This document shows positions 8,655 through 17,652 of a stretch of 64,000 nucleotides of DNA, in pieces. A program made the position numbers and the translations under genes. Under the pieces are notes generated by a model that saw only the letters and a list, made by a program, of their open reading frames with translations, made no database searches and was not told where the DNA came from. The DNA comes from Thioalkalivibrio sp. ALJ24 (GTDB taxonomy: Bacteria > Pseudomonadota > Gammaproteobacteria > Ectothiorhodospirales > Ectothiorhodospiraceae), in assembly GCF_000377785.1 (NCBI RefSeq), contig NZ_KB898726.1:300808-364807 (forward strand), read 5' to 3'. The stretch's first letter is position 1, and each line of letters begins with the position of its first letter.

Positions 8655-9173
8655 TTACTTCTTGCGGGCCGACATCACCATGATCATCTGGCGTCCTTCC
8701 ATCTTGGGGCGCTGTTCCACCACCGCGATGTCGGACACGTCCTGTTCGATCTTGTCCAGCAGCTCGTTCCCCAGTTCCTGGTGGCGCATCTCGCGACCGC
8801 GGAAGCGGATGGTGACCTTGGCCTTGTCACCGTTCTCGAGGAAGCGCCGCAGGTTGCGCAGCTTGACGTTGTAGTCGCCCTCGTCCGTCCCGGGACGGAA
8901 CTTCACTTCCTTGATCTGGATCTGCTTCTGCTTCTTCTTGGCTTCCTGTGCCTTCTTCGACTGCTCGAACTTGTACTTGCCGTAGTCCATGATCCGGCAG
9001 ACCGGTGGCTCGGCGTTCGGCGAGATCTCCACCAGGTCCAGCCCGGACTCCTGGGCCAGTTCGAGGGCCTCGGGGGTTCCGAAGATGCCCCGGTTCTCGC
9101 CTTCGGCGTCGATCAGCCGAATCTTCGGCGTCGTAATCTGATCGTTCAGGCGAACGGTTTTCGCTGCGCTAAT
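8655..9173 (-). CDS. infC: Translation initiation factor IF-3 (ATT start)
   Basis: From an ATT codon at 9173-9171 the frame gives 172 aa that align over the whole of IF-3; ATG- or GTG-only calling would begin at 9032 and lose the first 47 residues (Arg-Leu-Asn-Asp-Gln-Ile, Ile-Arg-Leu-Ile and Glu-Ala-Leu-Glu-Leu-Ala). A GGAG lies 8 bases upstream. IF-3 binds the 30S subunit, blocks 50S joining and rejects non-canonical start codons. The rare ATT start is the known basis of infC autoregulation in enterobacteria, so the same feedback is likely here. thrS lies directly upstream. Confidence 0.95.
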   Translation of the reverse strand: MSAAKTVRLNDQITTPKIRLIDAEGENRGIFGTPEALELAQESGLDLVEISPNAEPPVCRIMDYGKYKFEQSKKAQEAKKKQKQIQIKEVKFRPGTDEGDYNVKLRNLRRFLENGDKAKVTIRFRGREMRHQELGNELLDKIEQDVSDIAVVEQRPKMEGRQMIMVMSARKK

Positions 9174-9188
9174 GGCCTTTTCTCCAGT

Positions 9189-11111
9189 TCAGGTTCCGGT
9201 GCCCCGGCTGGCGACCTCTTTCCCGAGGCGTTCGCTCAGATCGTCCAGGGACATGGAACCGAGGTCCTCCCCGTCACGGGTACGAACCGCGACCTTGCCC
9301 TCTTCCATCTCCCGGTCTCCGAGCACCAGCAGGTACGGCACGCGCTTGAGCGTGTGCTCGCGGATCTTAAAGCCGATCTTCTCGTTTCTCAAGTCGGGCT
9401 CGACCCGGAAGCCCTGTTCGCGCAGGCGCCGCGCCACGTCCCGGGCATAGTCGTCCTGGCGTTCGGTAATGGTCAGGACCGAGGCCTGAATCGGCGCCAG
9501 CCAGGTCGGGAAGTGCCCGGCGTAGTGCTCGATCAGCACGCCGAAGAAGCGTTCCACCGACCCCAGCAGGGCGCGATGGATCATGATCGGGCGGCGCCGC
9601 TCGTTGTCCTCGGCGACGTACTCCATGTCGAAACGCTCGGGCAGGTTGAAGTCGAGCTGGATGGTCGAGCACTGCCACTGGCGGCCGATCGCGTCGTGGA
9701 TCTTGATGTCGATTTTGGGGCCGTAAAAGGCACCACCGCCCTCGTCCAGGCTGTATTCCAGCCCCTTTTTCTCGATCGCACCGCGCAGGGCACGGGTCGC
9801 GTGGTCCCAGATCTCGTCCGAACCCACCGCGTCATCCGGCCGGGTCGACAGATTCACGTCGAAATCCTCGAAGCCGAAGGTGCGCAGGGTCTCCAGGGTG
9901 AGATCGATGACGCCCATGACCTCGTCCTCGATCTGGTCCTCGCGGCAGAAGATGTGGGCGTCGTCCTGGGTGAAGCCGCGCACGCGCATCAGACCATGCA
10001 GGGCCCCGGACATCTCGCGGCGGTAGACCGTCCCCATTTCGCCCCAGCGGATCGGCAGATCGCGATAGGAATGCAGCCGATCCTTGTACATCAACACATG
10101 GAACGGGCAGTTCATCGGCTTGAGCTGGAACGCCTGGTGCTCGTCCTGCATCGGCTCGTACATCGAGTCGGCATAGAACTCGGCGTGACCGGAGGTGTGC
10201 CACAGTTCCAGGTTGGCGATATGCGGCGACACGACGAAGTCGTAGCCGGCCTTCTCGTGCATCTCGTACCAGAAATTCTCGATCTCGCGGCGAATGCGCG
10301 CACCCTTCGGGTGCCAGAACACCAGGCCGCCGCCAGCCTCATCCTGGATCGAAAAAAGGTCCAGCTCTGCGCCGATCTTGCGATGGTCGCGCCGCTCCGC
10401 CTCCTTCAGCCGATGGAGGTGTTCTTCCAGCTGCTGCTTGTTCGGCCAAGCGGTCCCGTAGATGCGCTGCAGCATCTCGTTGTCGGAATCACCGCGCCAG
10501 TACGCCCCGGCCACGCTGGTCAGCTTGAATGCCTTCAGCTTCCCGGTGGACGGGATATGCGGGCCGCGGCACAGATCGACGAAATCACCCTGACGGTACA
10601 GCGAGATGGTCTCGCCCTGCGGGATGCTGGCGATGATCTCGGCCTTGTATTCCTCGCCCATCTCACGGAAATAGTCCACCGCGTCGTCGCGGTCCATGGT
10701 CGAGCGTTCCACCGGCAGATCCTGCTTCGCCAGCTCCTTCATCCGCTTCTCGATCTTTTCCAGATCTTCCGGCGTGAAGCCGCGATCGTAGGCGAAATCG
10801 TAATAGAAGCCGTTCTCGATGGTCGGCCCGATGGTCACCTGGGCCTCGGGGAACAGCTCCTTGACCGCCTGCGCCATCAGATGCGCGGTGGAGTGACGGA
10901 TGATCTCCACGCCCTCGGGGTCCCGGTCGGTGACGATCGCCACCTCGGCGTCGTCCTCGATCGTGTGGCGGACGTCCACCAGCTCGCCGTTGACCTTGCC
11001 GGCGAGCGCGGCCTTGGCCAGACCACTGCCGATGTCCTTCGCCACGTCCATGATGGTGACCGGCTGCTCGTACTCGCGGCGGCTGCCGTCGGGGAGGGAT
11101 ACTGCTGGCAT
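9189..11111 (-). CDS. thrS: Threonine--tRNA ligase
   Basis: This encodes 640 aa from the ATG at 11111, which has GGAG 7 bases upstream; an in-frame start eight codons earlier adds unrelated residues. Domains: TGS (about 1-62), editing/SAD domain (about 65-225), class II core (about 240-530) with the zinc-binding Cys in Met-Asn-Cys-Pro-Phe-His, and the anticodon-binding domain (about 540-635). It charges tRNA-Thr and edits Ser-tRNA-Thr. It heads the thrS-infC-rpmI-rplT-pheST-ihfA series. In E. coli ThrS represses its own leader; I did not resolve a matching operator here. Confidence 0.97.
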   Translation of the reverse strand: MPAVSLPDGSRREYEQPVTIMDVAKDIGSGLAKAALAGKVNGELVDVRHTIEDDAEVAIVTDRDPEGVEIIRHSTAHLMAQAVKELFPEAQVTIGPTIENGFYYDFAYDRGFTPEDLEKIEKRMKELAKQDLPVERSTMDRDDAVDYFREMGEEYKAEIIASIPQGETISLYRQGDFVDLCRGPHIPSTGKLKAFKLTSVAGAYWRGDSDNEMLQRIYGTAWPNKQQLEEHLHRLKEAERRDHRKIGAELDLFSIQDEAGGGLVFWHPKGARIRREIENFWYEMHEKAGYDFVVSPHIANLELWHTSGHAEFYADSMYEPMQDEHQAFQLKPMNCPFHVLMYKDRLHSYRDLPIRWGEMGTVYRREMSGALHGLMRVRGFTQDDAHIFCREDQIEDEVMGVIDLTLETLRTFGFEDFDVNLSTRPDDAVGSDEIWDHATRALRGAIEKKGLEYSLDEGGGAFYGPKIDIKIHDAIGRQWQCSTIQLDFNLPERFDMEYVAEDNERRRPIMIHRALLGSVERFFGVLIEHYAGHFPTWLAPIQASVLTITERQDDYARDVARRLREQGFRVEPDLRNEKIGFKIREHTLKRVPYLLVLGDREMEEGKVAVRTRDGEDLGSMSLDDLSERLGKEVASRGTGT

Positions 11112-11254
11112 TGCGAAACTCCTTCGCCGACCCATACGCGGGGTCGAACGTCGCGGATTCAGAAAGATGAAGGGGATCGGAAAACCGATATGCGAAGGTT
11201 ATCACGATGCGCCCTCGCCCCGACAGCAAACCCGCGCCGGGCGCGGGGCCGCCC

Positions 11255-11954
11255 TTACTCGTCACCGTCCGGCATGTCCTCCGGCCCCACGGGCGGATCG
11301 GGCTCGGACAGGTCCTCCCCCGGAGGAATATCGTCCTCCAGCGGCACGGGGGCTTCGTCAGCCTCGCCGTTGATGGGACTGCTGGAGGCATCGGCCGGAT
11401 CGGGGTCGTCGTCCTCCATCAACAGCACGTCCACGCGGCGGTTGCGGGCGCGGCTCTCGGCATCCACGTTGGGACGCAGCGGGCGCGTGTCCGCATGCCC
11501 GGTGGCACGCATGCGCGCCGGCTCCACGCCGGTATCCTCCATCACGTGCACTACCGAGACCGCCCGAGCGGTGGACAGATCCCAGTTGGAACGGAAACGC
11601 TCGCTGCGGATCGGCAGGTCGTCGGTATGCCCGGCGATCACGATCTGGCCCGGGGTCTCCGCCAGCACCTCGGCCACGCGCTCCAGCACCGGAACGAAGT
11701 CCGCGTCCAGGTCCTTCTCGCCCAGCTCGAAGGCCGCCTGCTCCTCGAAGCATGGCCGGGGCTTCCTCCTCGACCTCGGTGGAGCCCAGCACCTCGCGCA
11801 GCGACTCGGCCATCTGCTCGTATTTCTCGGCATCGATGGTCGAGAAGGAGTAGAGCATCACGAAGAACACCACCAGCACCGCCATCAGATCGGCAAAGGT
11901 GGTCATCCAGCGCGGGGCGCCGCCCTCCCCCTTCTTGTTCCTGCGCACGGCCAT
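11255..11954 (-). pseudogene. motB: motB/pomB-type stator gene broken by a frameshift
   Basis: The ATG at 11954 starts a MotB/PomB protein: a short basic tail, the transmembrane segment with the conserved ion-binding Asp (Thr-Phe-Ala-Asp-Leu-Met) and Phe-Ser-Thr-Ile-Asp-Ala-Glu-Lys-Tyr. Near 11745-11756 the reading frame is lost. The OmpA-like peptidoglycan-binding domain (Gly-His-Thr-Asp-Asp, Asn-Trp-Asp-Leu-Ser-Thr-Ala-Arg-Ala) continues in the +1 frame to the stop at 11255. One extra base, or two missing, would explain it. It may be a true pseudogene or a sequencing error; no slippery-stop signal is visible. It lies 10 bases after motA. Confidence 0.8.
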
Positions 11955-11964
11955 GTCCGGGGCC

Positions 11965-12762
11965 TCAGGAACCCTGGCTCTGGGCCTGCGTCTGCTGCTC
12001 CAGCTCCTCGGCGGCCTTCTCGCGCTGCTTGCTTGGCAGGTAGGGCAGCAACATCTCCTCGATCATGCGCGAGTTGAAGCCCTGGTGGATGCAGTCGACC
12101 GCATCCACGATCAGGCTCCGGGTGATGTGTTCGGAGCGCGCCCGCATCTCCAGATTGTCCGCGATCGGCAGGGCCACAAGCTGCGCGAAGATCGCGCCGT
12201 AAAGCGTTGTAAGCAGAGCTACCGCCATGCCGGGCCCTACCGCTTCGGGACTCTCCAGGTTGCCCAGCATCTGCACCAGACCCACCAGCGTGCCGATCAT
12301 GCCGAAGGCCGGCGCCTGTTCGCCGATCGAGCGGAACACCTTCTGCCCGGTCTCGTGGCGCTCCAGCGACAGCTCCAGGTCCTCGCGCAGCACGTGCTGG
12401 ATACGCTCCGGCTCGAAGCCGTCCACTGACAGCTGCAGGGCCTTGGCGTAGAAGTCGTTGGGCGTCGCCTCGTCTTCCAGTGCCAGCAGGCCCTTCTTGC
12501 GGGCGACCTGCGCCAGCTCCTTGGTCCGCTCGATCAGCGCGCGCGGATCGTCCTCCTGGTAATAGAGGGTCTTGGCCGCCACGCGCATCGAGCTCATCAC
12601 GTTCCGGAACGGAAACTTGATGAACGTGGCGGCCATGGTGCCGCCGAACACGATCAGCACCGCCGGCAGATGCCAGAAATCGGCGGCCTGACCACTGAGG
12701 ATGATGGCGCCGAAGATGACGACCAGCCCCATCACCACGCCAAAGAGGGTTGCCTTGTCCAA
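11965..12762 (-). CDS. motA: MotA/PomA-family flagellar stator subunit
   Basis: This encodes 265 aa from a TTG at 12762 that has ACGGGGT upstream and whose N-terminus (Met-Asp-Lys-Ala-Thr-Leu-Phe-Gly) fits PomA; a TTG six codons earlier is possible. Four membrane segments are visible (about 5-25, 32-50, 150-170, 182-202). The cytoplasmic loop carries charged residues that face FliG. The segment around Gly-Met-Ile-Gly-Thr-Leu-Val-Gly-Leu with a conserved Pro pair is typical. With MotB it forms the ion-driven stator; whether H+ or Na+ is used cannot be told. The downstream partner gene is frameshifted. Confidence 0.92.
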   Translation of the reverse strand: MDKATLFGVVMGLVVIFGAIILSGQAADFWHLPAVLIVFGGTMAATFIKFPFRNVMSSMRVAAKTLYYQEDDPRALIERTKELAQVARKKGLLALEDEATPNDFYAKALQLSVDGFEPERIQHVLREDLELSLERHETGQKVFRSIGEQAPAFGMIGTLVGLVQMLGNLESPEAVGPGMAVALLTTLYGAIFAQLVALPIADNLEMRARSEHITRSLIVDAVDCIHQGFNSRMIEEMLLPYLPSKQREKAAEELEQQTQAQSQGS

Positions 12763-12866
12763 ATGGGACCCCGTACGCAAAACGACCTGGGTTGCTAGCG
12801 CCCCATCCTAATATAAGCGCCCCCTGCACGCCCGCCCCGGGCGTCCCGGCGTGTCACAATGCCCGC

Positions 12867-13862
12867 ATGCAAACGCATCCCTACGACGCCCTGACCCCGG
12901 ACTGCATCCTTGATGCGGTGGAAACCACCGGCCTGCGCTGCGACGGGCGGCTGCTGGAACTCAATTCCTTCGAGAACCGGGTCTATCAGATCGGCACCGA
13001 GGGAGACGACGGCCGTTCGATCCCGGTAATCGGCAAGTTCTACCGTCCCGGGCGCTGGAGCGATGCCGCCATCCGCGAGGAACATGCCTTCGCCCGCGAG
13101 CTGACTGAGGCCGAGATCCCGCTGGTAGCGCCGCTCGCGGATGAGCACGGCGAGACCCTGCACCGGCACGCAGGCTTCCGCTTTGCAATCTGGCCGCGGC
13201 GTGGCGGCCGCAGCCCCGATCTCGAACAGCCCGAGGTGCTGGAACGCATTGGCCAGTTCATCGCCCGCATCCACCAGGTCGGGGCGGCCCATGTATTTCG
13301 TCACCGCGAGGTCATGGATCTCGTCGGGATGGCCGCCGCGGCACGCGAAGACGTGCTCGCCAGCGAACGGCTGCCGCCGGAGCTTGCGGCCGTCTACAGC
13401 GGCCTGGCCGATGACATCCGCGGGCGTCTGGAAGATTTCCAGGCACTGCTGCGCGAGGTTCCGGCGATCCGGCTGCACGGTGACACCCATCGCGGCAACC
13501 TGCTGTGGACCGATGCCGGTCCGCATTTCGTCGACCTCGACGATGCCCGCACCGGCCCGGCGATCCAGGACCTGTGGATGTTCCTGTCCGGCGATCCGTC
13601 CGCGATGACCGCGCAGCTGCTGGACCTGCTCGAGGGTTACGAGAGCTTCCGCCCGTTCGACCGGCGCGAACTGGCCCTGATCGCACCACTGCGCACCGTG
13701 CGCATCCTGCGCCATGCAGCCTGGCTCGCAAGGCGCGCAGACGATCCGGCCTTCGTCCAGGGCTTCCCGGTTTTCTACACCCCGCGCTTCTGGGAGGAGC
13801 ACATCCTCGCCCTGCGCGAACAGCGCGCGGCACTGGACGAACCCCCGCTGGCCCTGCCCTGA
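12867..13862 (+). CDS. srkA: Stress response kinase A (SrkA/YihE-like Ser/Thr kinase)
   Basis: This encodes 331 aa starting Met-Gln-Thr-His-Pro-Tyr-Asp. The protein has the aminoglycoside-phosphotransferase-like fold: Phe-Glu-Asn-Arg-Val-Tyr-Gln nucleotide loop, the Leu-His-Gly-Asp-x-His-Arg-Gly-Asn catalytic loop at about residues 205-213 and the metal-binding Val-Asp-Leu-Asp-Asp at about 223-227. E. coli SrkA protects against MazF-linked death and other stress. The size and both catalytic motifs match the family. It is divergent from motA, with a 104-bp gap that must hold both promoters. Confidence 0.9.
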   Translation: MQTHPYDALTPDCILDAVETTGLRCDGRLLELNSFENRVYQIGTEGDDGRSIPVIGKFYRPGRWSDAAIREEHAFARELTEAEIPLVAPLADEHGETLHRHAGFRFAIWPRRGGRSPDLEQPEVLERIGQFIARIHQVGAAHVFRHREVMDLVGMAAAAREDVLASERLPPELAAVYSGLADDIRGRLEDFQALLREVPAIRLHGDTHRGNLLWTDAGPHFVDLDDARTGPAIQDLWMFLSGDPSAMTAQLLDLLEGYESFRPFDRRELALIAPLRTVRILRHAAWLARRADDPAFVQGFPVFYTPRFWEEHILALREQRAALDEPPLALP

Positions 13863-13907
13863 GCCGGTCCCGGGCCCTGCCCGGGCTCCCTCCGGGGAGC
13901 GCCACGT

Positions 13908-14741
13908 TCAGTACCGCGCGGGGACATATTTGCCGGTCAGCAGCGGCCCGCGGGCGTCCTGGTCGTTGGCCCAGACGCGCGGTTCGAGAACCGGTCGCTC
14001 GGGCGGATGGTCGCTGTAGGGGATGTTCGCGAGGATATCCGCGATGCAGTTGAGCCGCGCGTGCCGCTTGATGTCCGCATCCACCATGCGCCAGGGCGCA
14101 TGCGCGGTATCGGTATGGCGCAGCATGTCGTCCTTGGCCTTCGAGAATTCGTGCCACAGCTCGCGCGATTTCAGGTCCATGGGCGAGAGCTTCCAGCGCT
14201 TGACCGGATCCTCCACCCGCGCCCGGAAGCGACGTTCCTGCTCCTGTTCGCTGACCGAGAACCAGTACTTGTACAGCTCGATGCCATCTTCCACCAGCAG
14301 CCGCTCGAAAGTTGGACAGGCATGGAGAAAGCGCCGCACCTCTTCATCCGAGGCGAACCCCATCACCCGCTCGACCCCGGCACGGTTGTACCAGGAGCGG
14401 TCGAACAGCACGATCTCCCCCGCCGCCGGCAGATGCGCGACATAGCGCTGGAAATACCACTGCCCCTGTTCGTGATCCGACGGCTTGCCCAGCGCGACCG
14501 TACGCACGATGCGCGGGTTGCTCTTCTCCATGATCCGCTTGATGACCCCGCCCTTGCCGGCCGCGTCACGGCCCTCGAACAGGATCACCACGCGCCGCCC
14601 CTCGGCCTGAACGCAGCGCTGCAACTTGATCAGCTCCACCTGCAGCCGGCGCAGCTCCCGTTCGTAGACCTTGCGCCGCAGCACGCCTTCCTTGTTGTAG
14701 TCCTCGGCATCAAAGCGCCGCAGGCGTTCCCCATCCGCCAT
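13908..14741 (-). CDS. ppk2: Polyphosphate kinase 2 (PPK2 family)
   Basis: This encodes 277 aa from the ATG at 14741, preceded by GGAGACAGCAG. The one-domain (class I-type) PPK2 fold shows Walker A Glu-Gly-Arg-Asp-Ala-Ala-Gly-Lys-Gly-Gly at 56-65, Walker B with Asp114-Arg115, and the lid segment Lys-Tyr-Trp-Phe-Ser-Val-Ser. The enzyme transfers phosphate between polyphosphate and nucleoside diphosphates, usually toward GTP or ATP synthesis. It is convergent with srkA and divergent from the NfeD gene. Confidence 0.93.
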   Translation of the reverse strand: MADGERLRRFDAEDYNKEGVLRRKVYERELRRLQVELIKLQRCVQAEGRRVVILFEGRDAAGKGGVIKRIMEKSNPRIVRTVALGKPSDHEQGQWYFQRYVAHLPAAGEIVLFDRSWYNRAGVERVMGFASDEEVRRFLHACPTFERLLVEDGIELYKYWFSVSEQEQERRFRARVEDPVKRWKLSPMDLKSRELWHEFSKAKDDMLRHTDTAHAPWRMVDADIKRHARLNCIADILANIPYSDHPPERPVLEPRVWANDQDARGPLLTGKYVPARY

Positions 14742-14879
14742 CTGCTGTCTCCGGCCATCACGGACCCGCAGTATGGCAGCCCGTGCGGGGCGCGGGCATC
14801 CATTCGGGACCTTGACCATGCATTGCAAGCCCGCGCCGAGTCGGGCAGGGTCGACCCACACAACGGAAGGAACCGAACC

Positions 14880-15404
14880 ATGGCCGACATCGCCTCCTGG
14901 GCCGGCGCGCTGGACCCCTGGCAGATCTGGCTGCTCGCTGCCCTGCTGATCCTGATCATCGACCTCCTCCTGCTGGGCGGACTGATGTCCGGCGGCGGGG
15001 GCATCACCCTGGTGCTGGCCGGTGGCGCGCTCGGCGCGATGGTGGCGGCCGCGTTCGGCGCCGAACTCGCCGGCCAGCTGAGCGCCGGAGTGGTCGGCAT
15101 GATCCTGGCCGGCGCCCTGGCCTTCTGGGTTGGCCGCCGCTGGTCCGGCCGACCCCGGCAGGGCCCGCCGGACGACCCGCGCGTACGCGACGAGATCCTC
15201 CATCTCGAACCCTATAACGGCGGTCTGGGCGTGCGCGTGCTGGGCGACGCCTATCCGGCGCGCGCCGAAGACCCGCAACAGACCCTGCGCGAAGGCGACG
15301 CCGTGCGCATCCTGCGTTTTCAGGGCATCACCGCCGTGGTGCAACCGGCCGGCGACGCCGCCGATACCCGCTCCAGCCATACCAACGAAGGGAACTCCGC
15401 ATGA
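14880..15404 (+). CDS. NfeD-family membrane protein
   Basis: This encodes 174 aa. Three or four hydrophobic segments (about 12-35, 42-62, 66-88) precede a cytosolic OB-fold domain (about 100-160, containing Gly-Gly-Leu-Gly-Val-Arg-Val and Glu-Gly-Asp-Ala-Val-Arg-Ile). This is the short NfeD type without the ClpP-like protease domain. Its stop overlaps the start of the SPFH gene (ATGA at 15401-15404). NfeD-SPFH pairs form membrane microdomain complexes, so the two products probably act together in membrane organisation or quality control. Confidence 0.88.
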   Translation: MADIASWAGALDPWQIWLLAALLILIIDLLLLGGLMSGGGGITLVLAGGALGAMVAAAFGAELAGQLSAGVVGMILAGALAFWVGRRWSGRPRQGPPDDPRVRDEILHLEPYNGGLGVRVLGDAYPARAEDPQQTLREGDAVRILRFQGITAVVQPAGDAADTRSSHTNEGNSA

Positions 15405-16396
15405 ACACGCTCATTACCCTCATCGCCATCGCCGTCCTCGTGGCGGTCTTCCTCAGCATGGGGATCACCATGATCCCGCAGCGCCGCGCCCAGGTGATCG
15501 AACGCCTCGGCAAGTACCACCGCACCCTGGAGCCGGGCCTGAACCTGATCATCCCGTTCATCGACCGACCCCGGGCAATCACGATCCTCACCTTCAAGAA
15601 CGACCAGCCGGTGGTGCGCACCGAGGACAAGATCGACATGCGCGAGGTCGTGCTGGACTTCCCCAGTCAGTCGGTGATCACCCAGGACAACGTCGGCGTC
15701 CAGATCGACGGCGTGCTCTACTACCAGATCATGGACCCGCAGGCCGCGGTCTACGGCACCGAGAACCTGGTGCTGGCGATCCAGACCCTTGCCCAGACCT
15801 CGCTGCGCTCCGAGATCGGCACCATGGAGCTGGACAAGATCTTCGAGTCGCGCCAGGAGATCAACGCACGCCTGCAGGCGGTGATGGACGAGGCCGGCAA
15901 CAAATGGGGCCTGAAGGTGAACCGCGTGGAGATCCGCGATATCGACACCCCGCAGGAGATCCGTGAGGCGATGAACCAGCAGATGGTCGCCGAGCGCAAC
16001 CGCCGCGCCACGGTGCGCGAGGCCGAGGGCTACAAGGAAGCCGAGATCCAGAAGGCCGAGGGGGACAAGCAGGCGGAGATCGCCAAGGCCGAGGGCCAGA
16101 AACAGGCCGCCATCCTGGTGGCCCAGGGCGAGAAGGAGGCCATCCAGAACGTGATGGCCGCCCTCGAGGGCAAGGCCAACGACCCGATGGCCGGCGTGCA
16201 GTACCTGATCGCACAGCGCTACATCGAGATGCTGCCCGAACTGGCCAAACAGGGCGACCGCGTGTTCGTGCCGATGGAAGGCACCGCCCTGCTGGGATCA
16301 CTCGGCGGCATGCGCGACCTGTTCGGTGCCGGGGCGATGTCCAGCGTCGACAGCCCGGCCGGGACGGTGACCGGCACCCCGACGCAGGGTCGCTGA
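15401..16396 (+). CDS. qmcA: SPFH/stomatin-family protein (QmcA-like)
   Basis: This encodes 331 aa. An N-terminal membrane anchor (about 4-24) is followed by the SPFH/band-7 domain (about 25-190; Gln-Arg-Arg-Ala-Gln-Val-Ile-Glu-Arg-Leu-Gly-Lys) and a long coiled coil with repeated Lys-Ala-Glu-Gly units (about 205-250). The C-terminal tail is Gly/Ser/Thr-rich. Such proteins oligomerise into cages or rafts and often regulate membrane proteases such as FtsH. Translational coupling to the NfeD gene supports a shared complex. A GC-rich dyad at 16423-16440 may end transcription. Confidence 0.88.
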   Translation: MNTLITLIAIAVLVAVFLSMGITMIPQRRAQVIERLGKYHRTLEPGLNLIIPFIDRPRAITILTFKNDQPVVRTEDKIDMREVVLDFPSQSVITQDNVGVQIDGVLYYQIMDPQAAVYGTENLVLAIQTLAQTSLRSEIGTMELDKIFESRQEINARLQAVMDEAGNKWGLKVNRVEIRDIDTPQEIREAMNQQMVAERNRRATVREAEGYKEAEIQKAEGDKQAEIAKAEGQKQAAILVAQGEKEAIQNVMAALEGKANDPMAGVQYLIAQRYIEMLPELAKQGDRVFVPMEGTALLGSLGGMRDLFGAGAMSSVDSPAGTVTGTPTQGR

Positions 16397-16507
16397 CGCC
16401 GTGCCCAACCGGCATGCGCCGAGCGGTGGGGACCCACCGCCCGGCCTTGCCTAACCGGCCTAGCCGCCGTGCCTGCTACGCCGCCTTGATACGGGCCGTA
16501 CCCGTAC

Positions 16508-17587
16508 TCAGTGCGGTTCGTGGTGGCGAGCCGCCAGAATGGCCGCCGCCACATCCCCGGGTTCGATGCCCGGGGCATCCAGCCCCACTCCGGACATGGC
16601 CGTGGCCACCGCATCCTGCAGCACCGGCTCCTCCAGCGGGATCCCGTGCAGGGCCTCCGCGACCCGATCCATGCCGTCTTCAGGGAAGACCGTGAAGTCG
16701 CCGGACAACAGGAGATCGGCGATCTCGTCGTCCTTTTCCATCAGCTGCGCGCGGATCAGCCCGCCGGCCGCCTTGTGCGCACCCTCGGTGAGATGCGTGC
16801 CCGCAGCGATCTTGACCCCCATCTCCACGAACTTGCGCCCCTTGCGGTAAGTCCACTCGGGATCCGCCAGGGCGTGCACCTGTTCATCGATGGCGGCGAT
16901 CTCCTCGGCCGTCGGCTCGCTCATCTCGACGTCCACGTCCAGCTCCTCGCCGACCCGCTTGAGGAACGCCTCGCGCACCGTCTCGCGCGGCGGCTTTTCC
17001 CCCAGCTCGCGGGTGAGCGTGGTGATGTAGTCCTCCATGCCGGCACGCAGCTTGTCGCGGAACTTCTCCGACGGAACCTTCAGGCATTGCGCCATGGTCG
17101 CGGTGTCGAAATCGAACATGAAGCTCCCGACCATCACCGTCGCGTCGCCAATGCTGGCCGCGCCGGTGCCGCCGATCTTGCGCCCGTCGACGTGGATGTC
17201 GTTCACCGGACGGAAGGTCGCGTTGACCCCCAGATCCTGATAGGTGTGGATCACCGGATCGATGAACTTCTGATAGATCTGCGAGACGATACGCGGGGCC
17301 TTCGCGCTCGGGTAGATGAAGTGGAAGAACATCTGGTCGCGGTCCAGATACACCGCGCCGCCCCCCACATGCCGGCGCACGACGGGGAGGTTCTGTTCCT
17401 CGCAGTACTCCTCGTCCACCTCCAGGGCGATCTCCTGATGCAGCCCCACGCAAACGTAGGGATCATCGGGATTTACCAGCGTCAGCACCGGATCGTCGTC
17501 CGGCCCCATCGCCTCGGCCACACCGTGATACACGGCCTGGGAACGCAGTGCGGGCTGCTGCCCGAAATCGATCACGCGCAAACGCAT
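16508..17587 (-). CDS. lplA: Lipoate--protein ligase A family protein
   Basis: This encodes 359 aa from the ATG at 17587 with AGGAAGG upstream. The N-terminal BPL/LplA catalytic domain shows Arg-Arg-x-x-Gly-Gly-Gly-Ala-Val-Tyr, then Asn-Asp-Ile/His-Val-Asp-Gly-Arg-Lys-Ile-Gly-Gly with the Lys that contacts lipoyl-AMP. A C-terminal accessory domain (about 245-359) follows. The enzyme activates lipoate and attaches it to lipoyl domains of dehydrogenases or related carriers. No lipoyl acceptor gene is nearby, so its client is unknown. It is convergent with the SPFH gene. Confidence 0.88.
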   Translation of the reverse strand: MRLRVIDFGQQPALRSQAVYHGVAEAMGPDDDPVLTLVNPDDPYVCVGLHQEIALEVDEEYCEEQNLPVVRRHVGGGAVYLDRDQMFFHFIYPSAKAPRIVSQIYQKFIDPVIHTYQDLGVNATFRPVNDIHVDGRKIGGTGAASIGDATVMVGSFMFDFDTATMAQCLKVPSEKFRDKLRAGMEDYITTLTRELGEKPPRETVREAFLKRVGEELDVDVEMSEPTAEEIAAIDEQVHALADPEWTYRKGRKFVEMGVKIAAGTHLTEGAHKAAGGLIRAQLMEKDDEIADLLLSGDFTVFPEDGMDRVAEALHGIPLEEPVLQDAVATAMSGVGLDAPGIEPGDVAAAILAARHHEPH

Positions 17588-17652
17588 CTTCCTTCCTCTG
17601 ATCGAGCGGGGCCGGGCCCCGCTGTCCATGGCGGTTCCGGTCGCGGGCCGGA

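Noticed and set aside
11740..11760. Programmed +1 frameshift in motB
   Set aside because: The shift site has no in-frame stop, no upstream Shine-Dalgarno-like stimulator of the prfB type and no slippery run, so mutation or sequencing error is simpler.
8616..12077. A 1153-codon open frame antisense to thrS and infC
   Set aside because: It is a shadow of high-GC coding on the minus strand. It runs across several proven genes, and its translation is biased to Arg, Gly, His and Leu without any domain.
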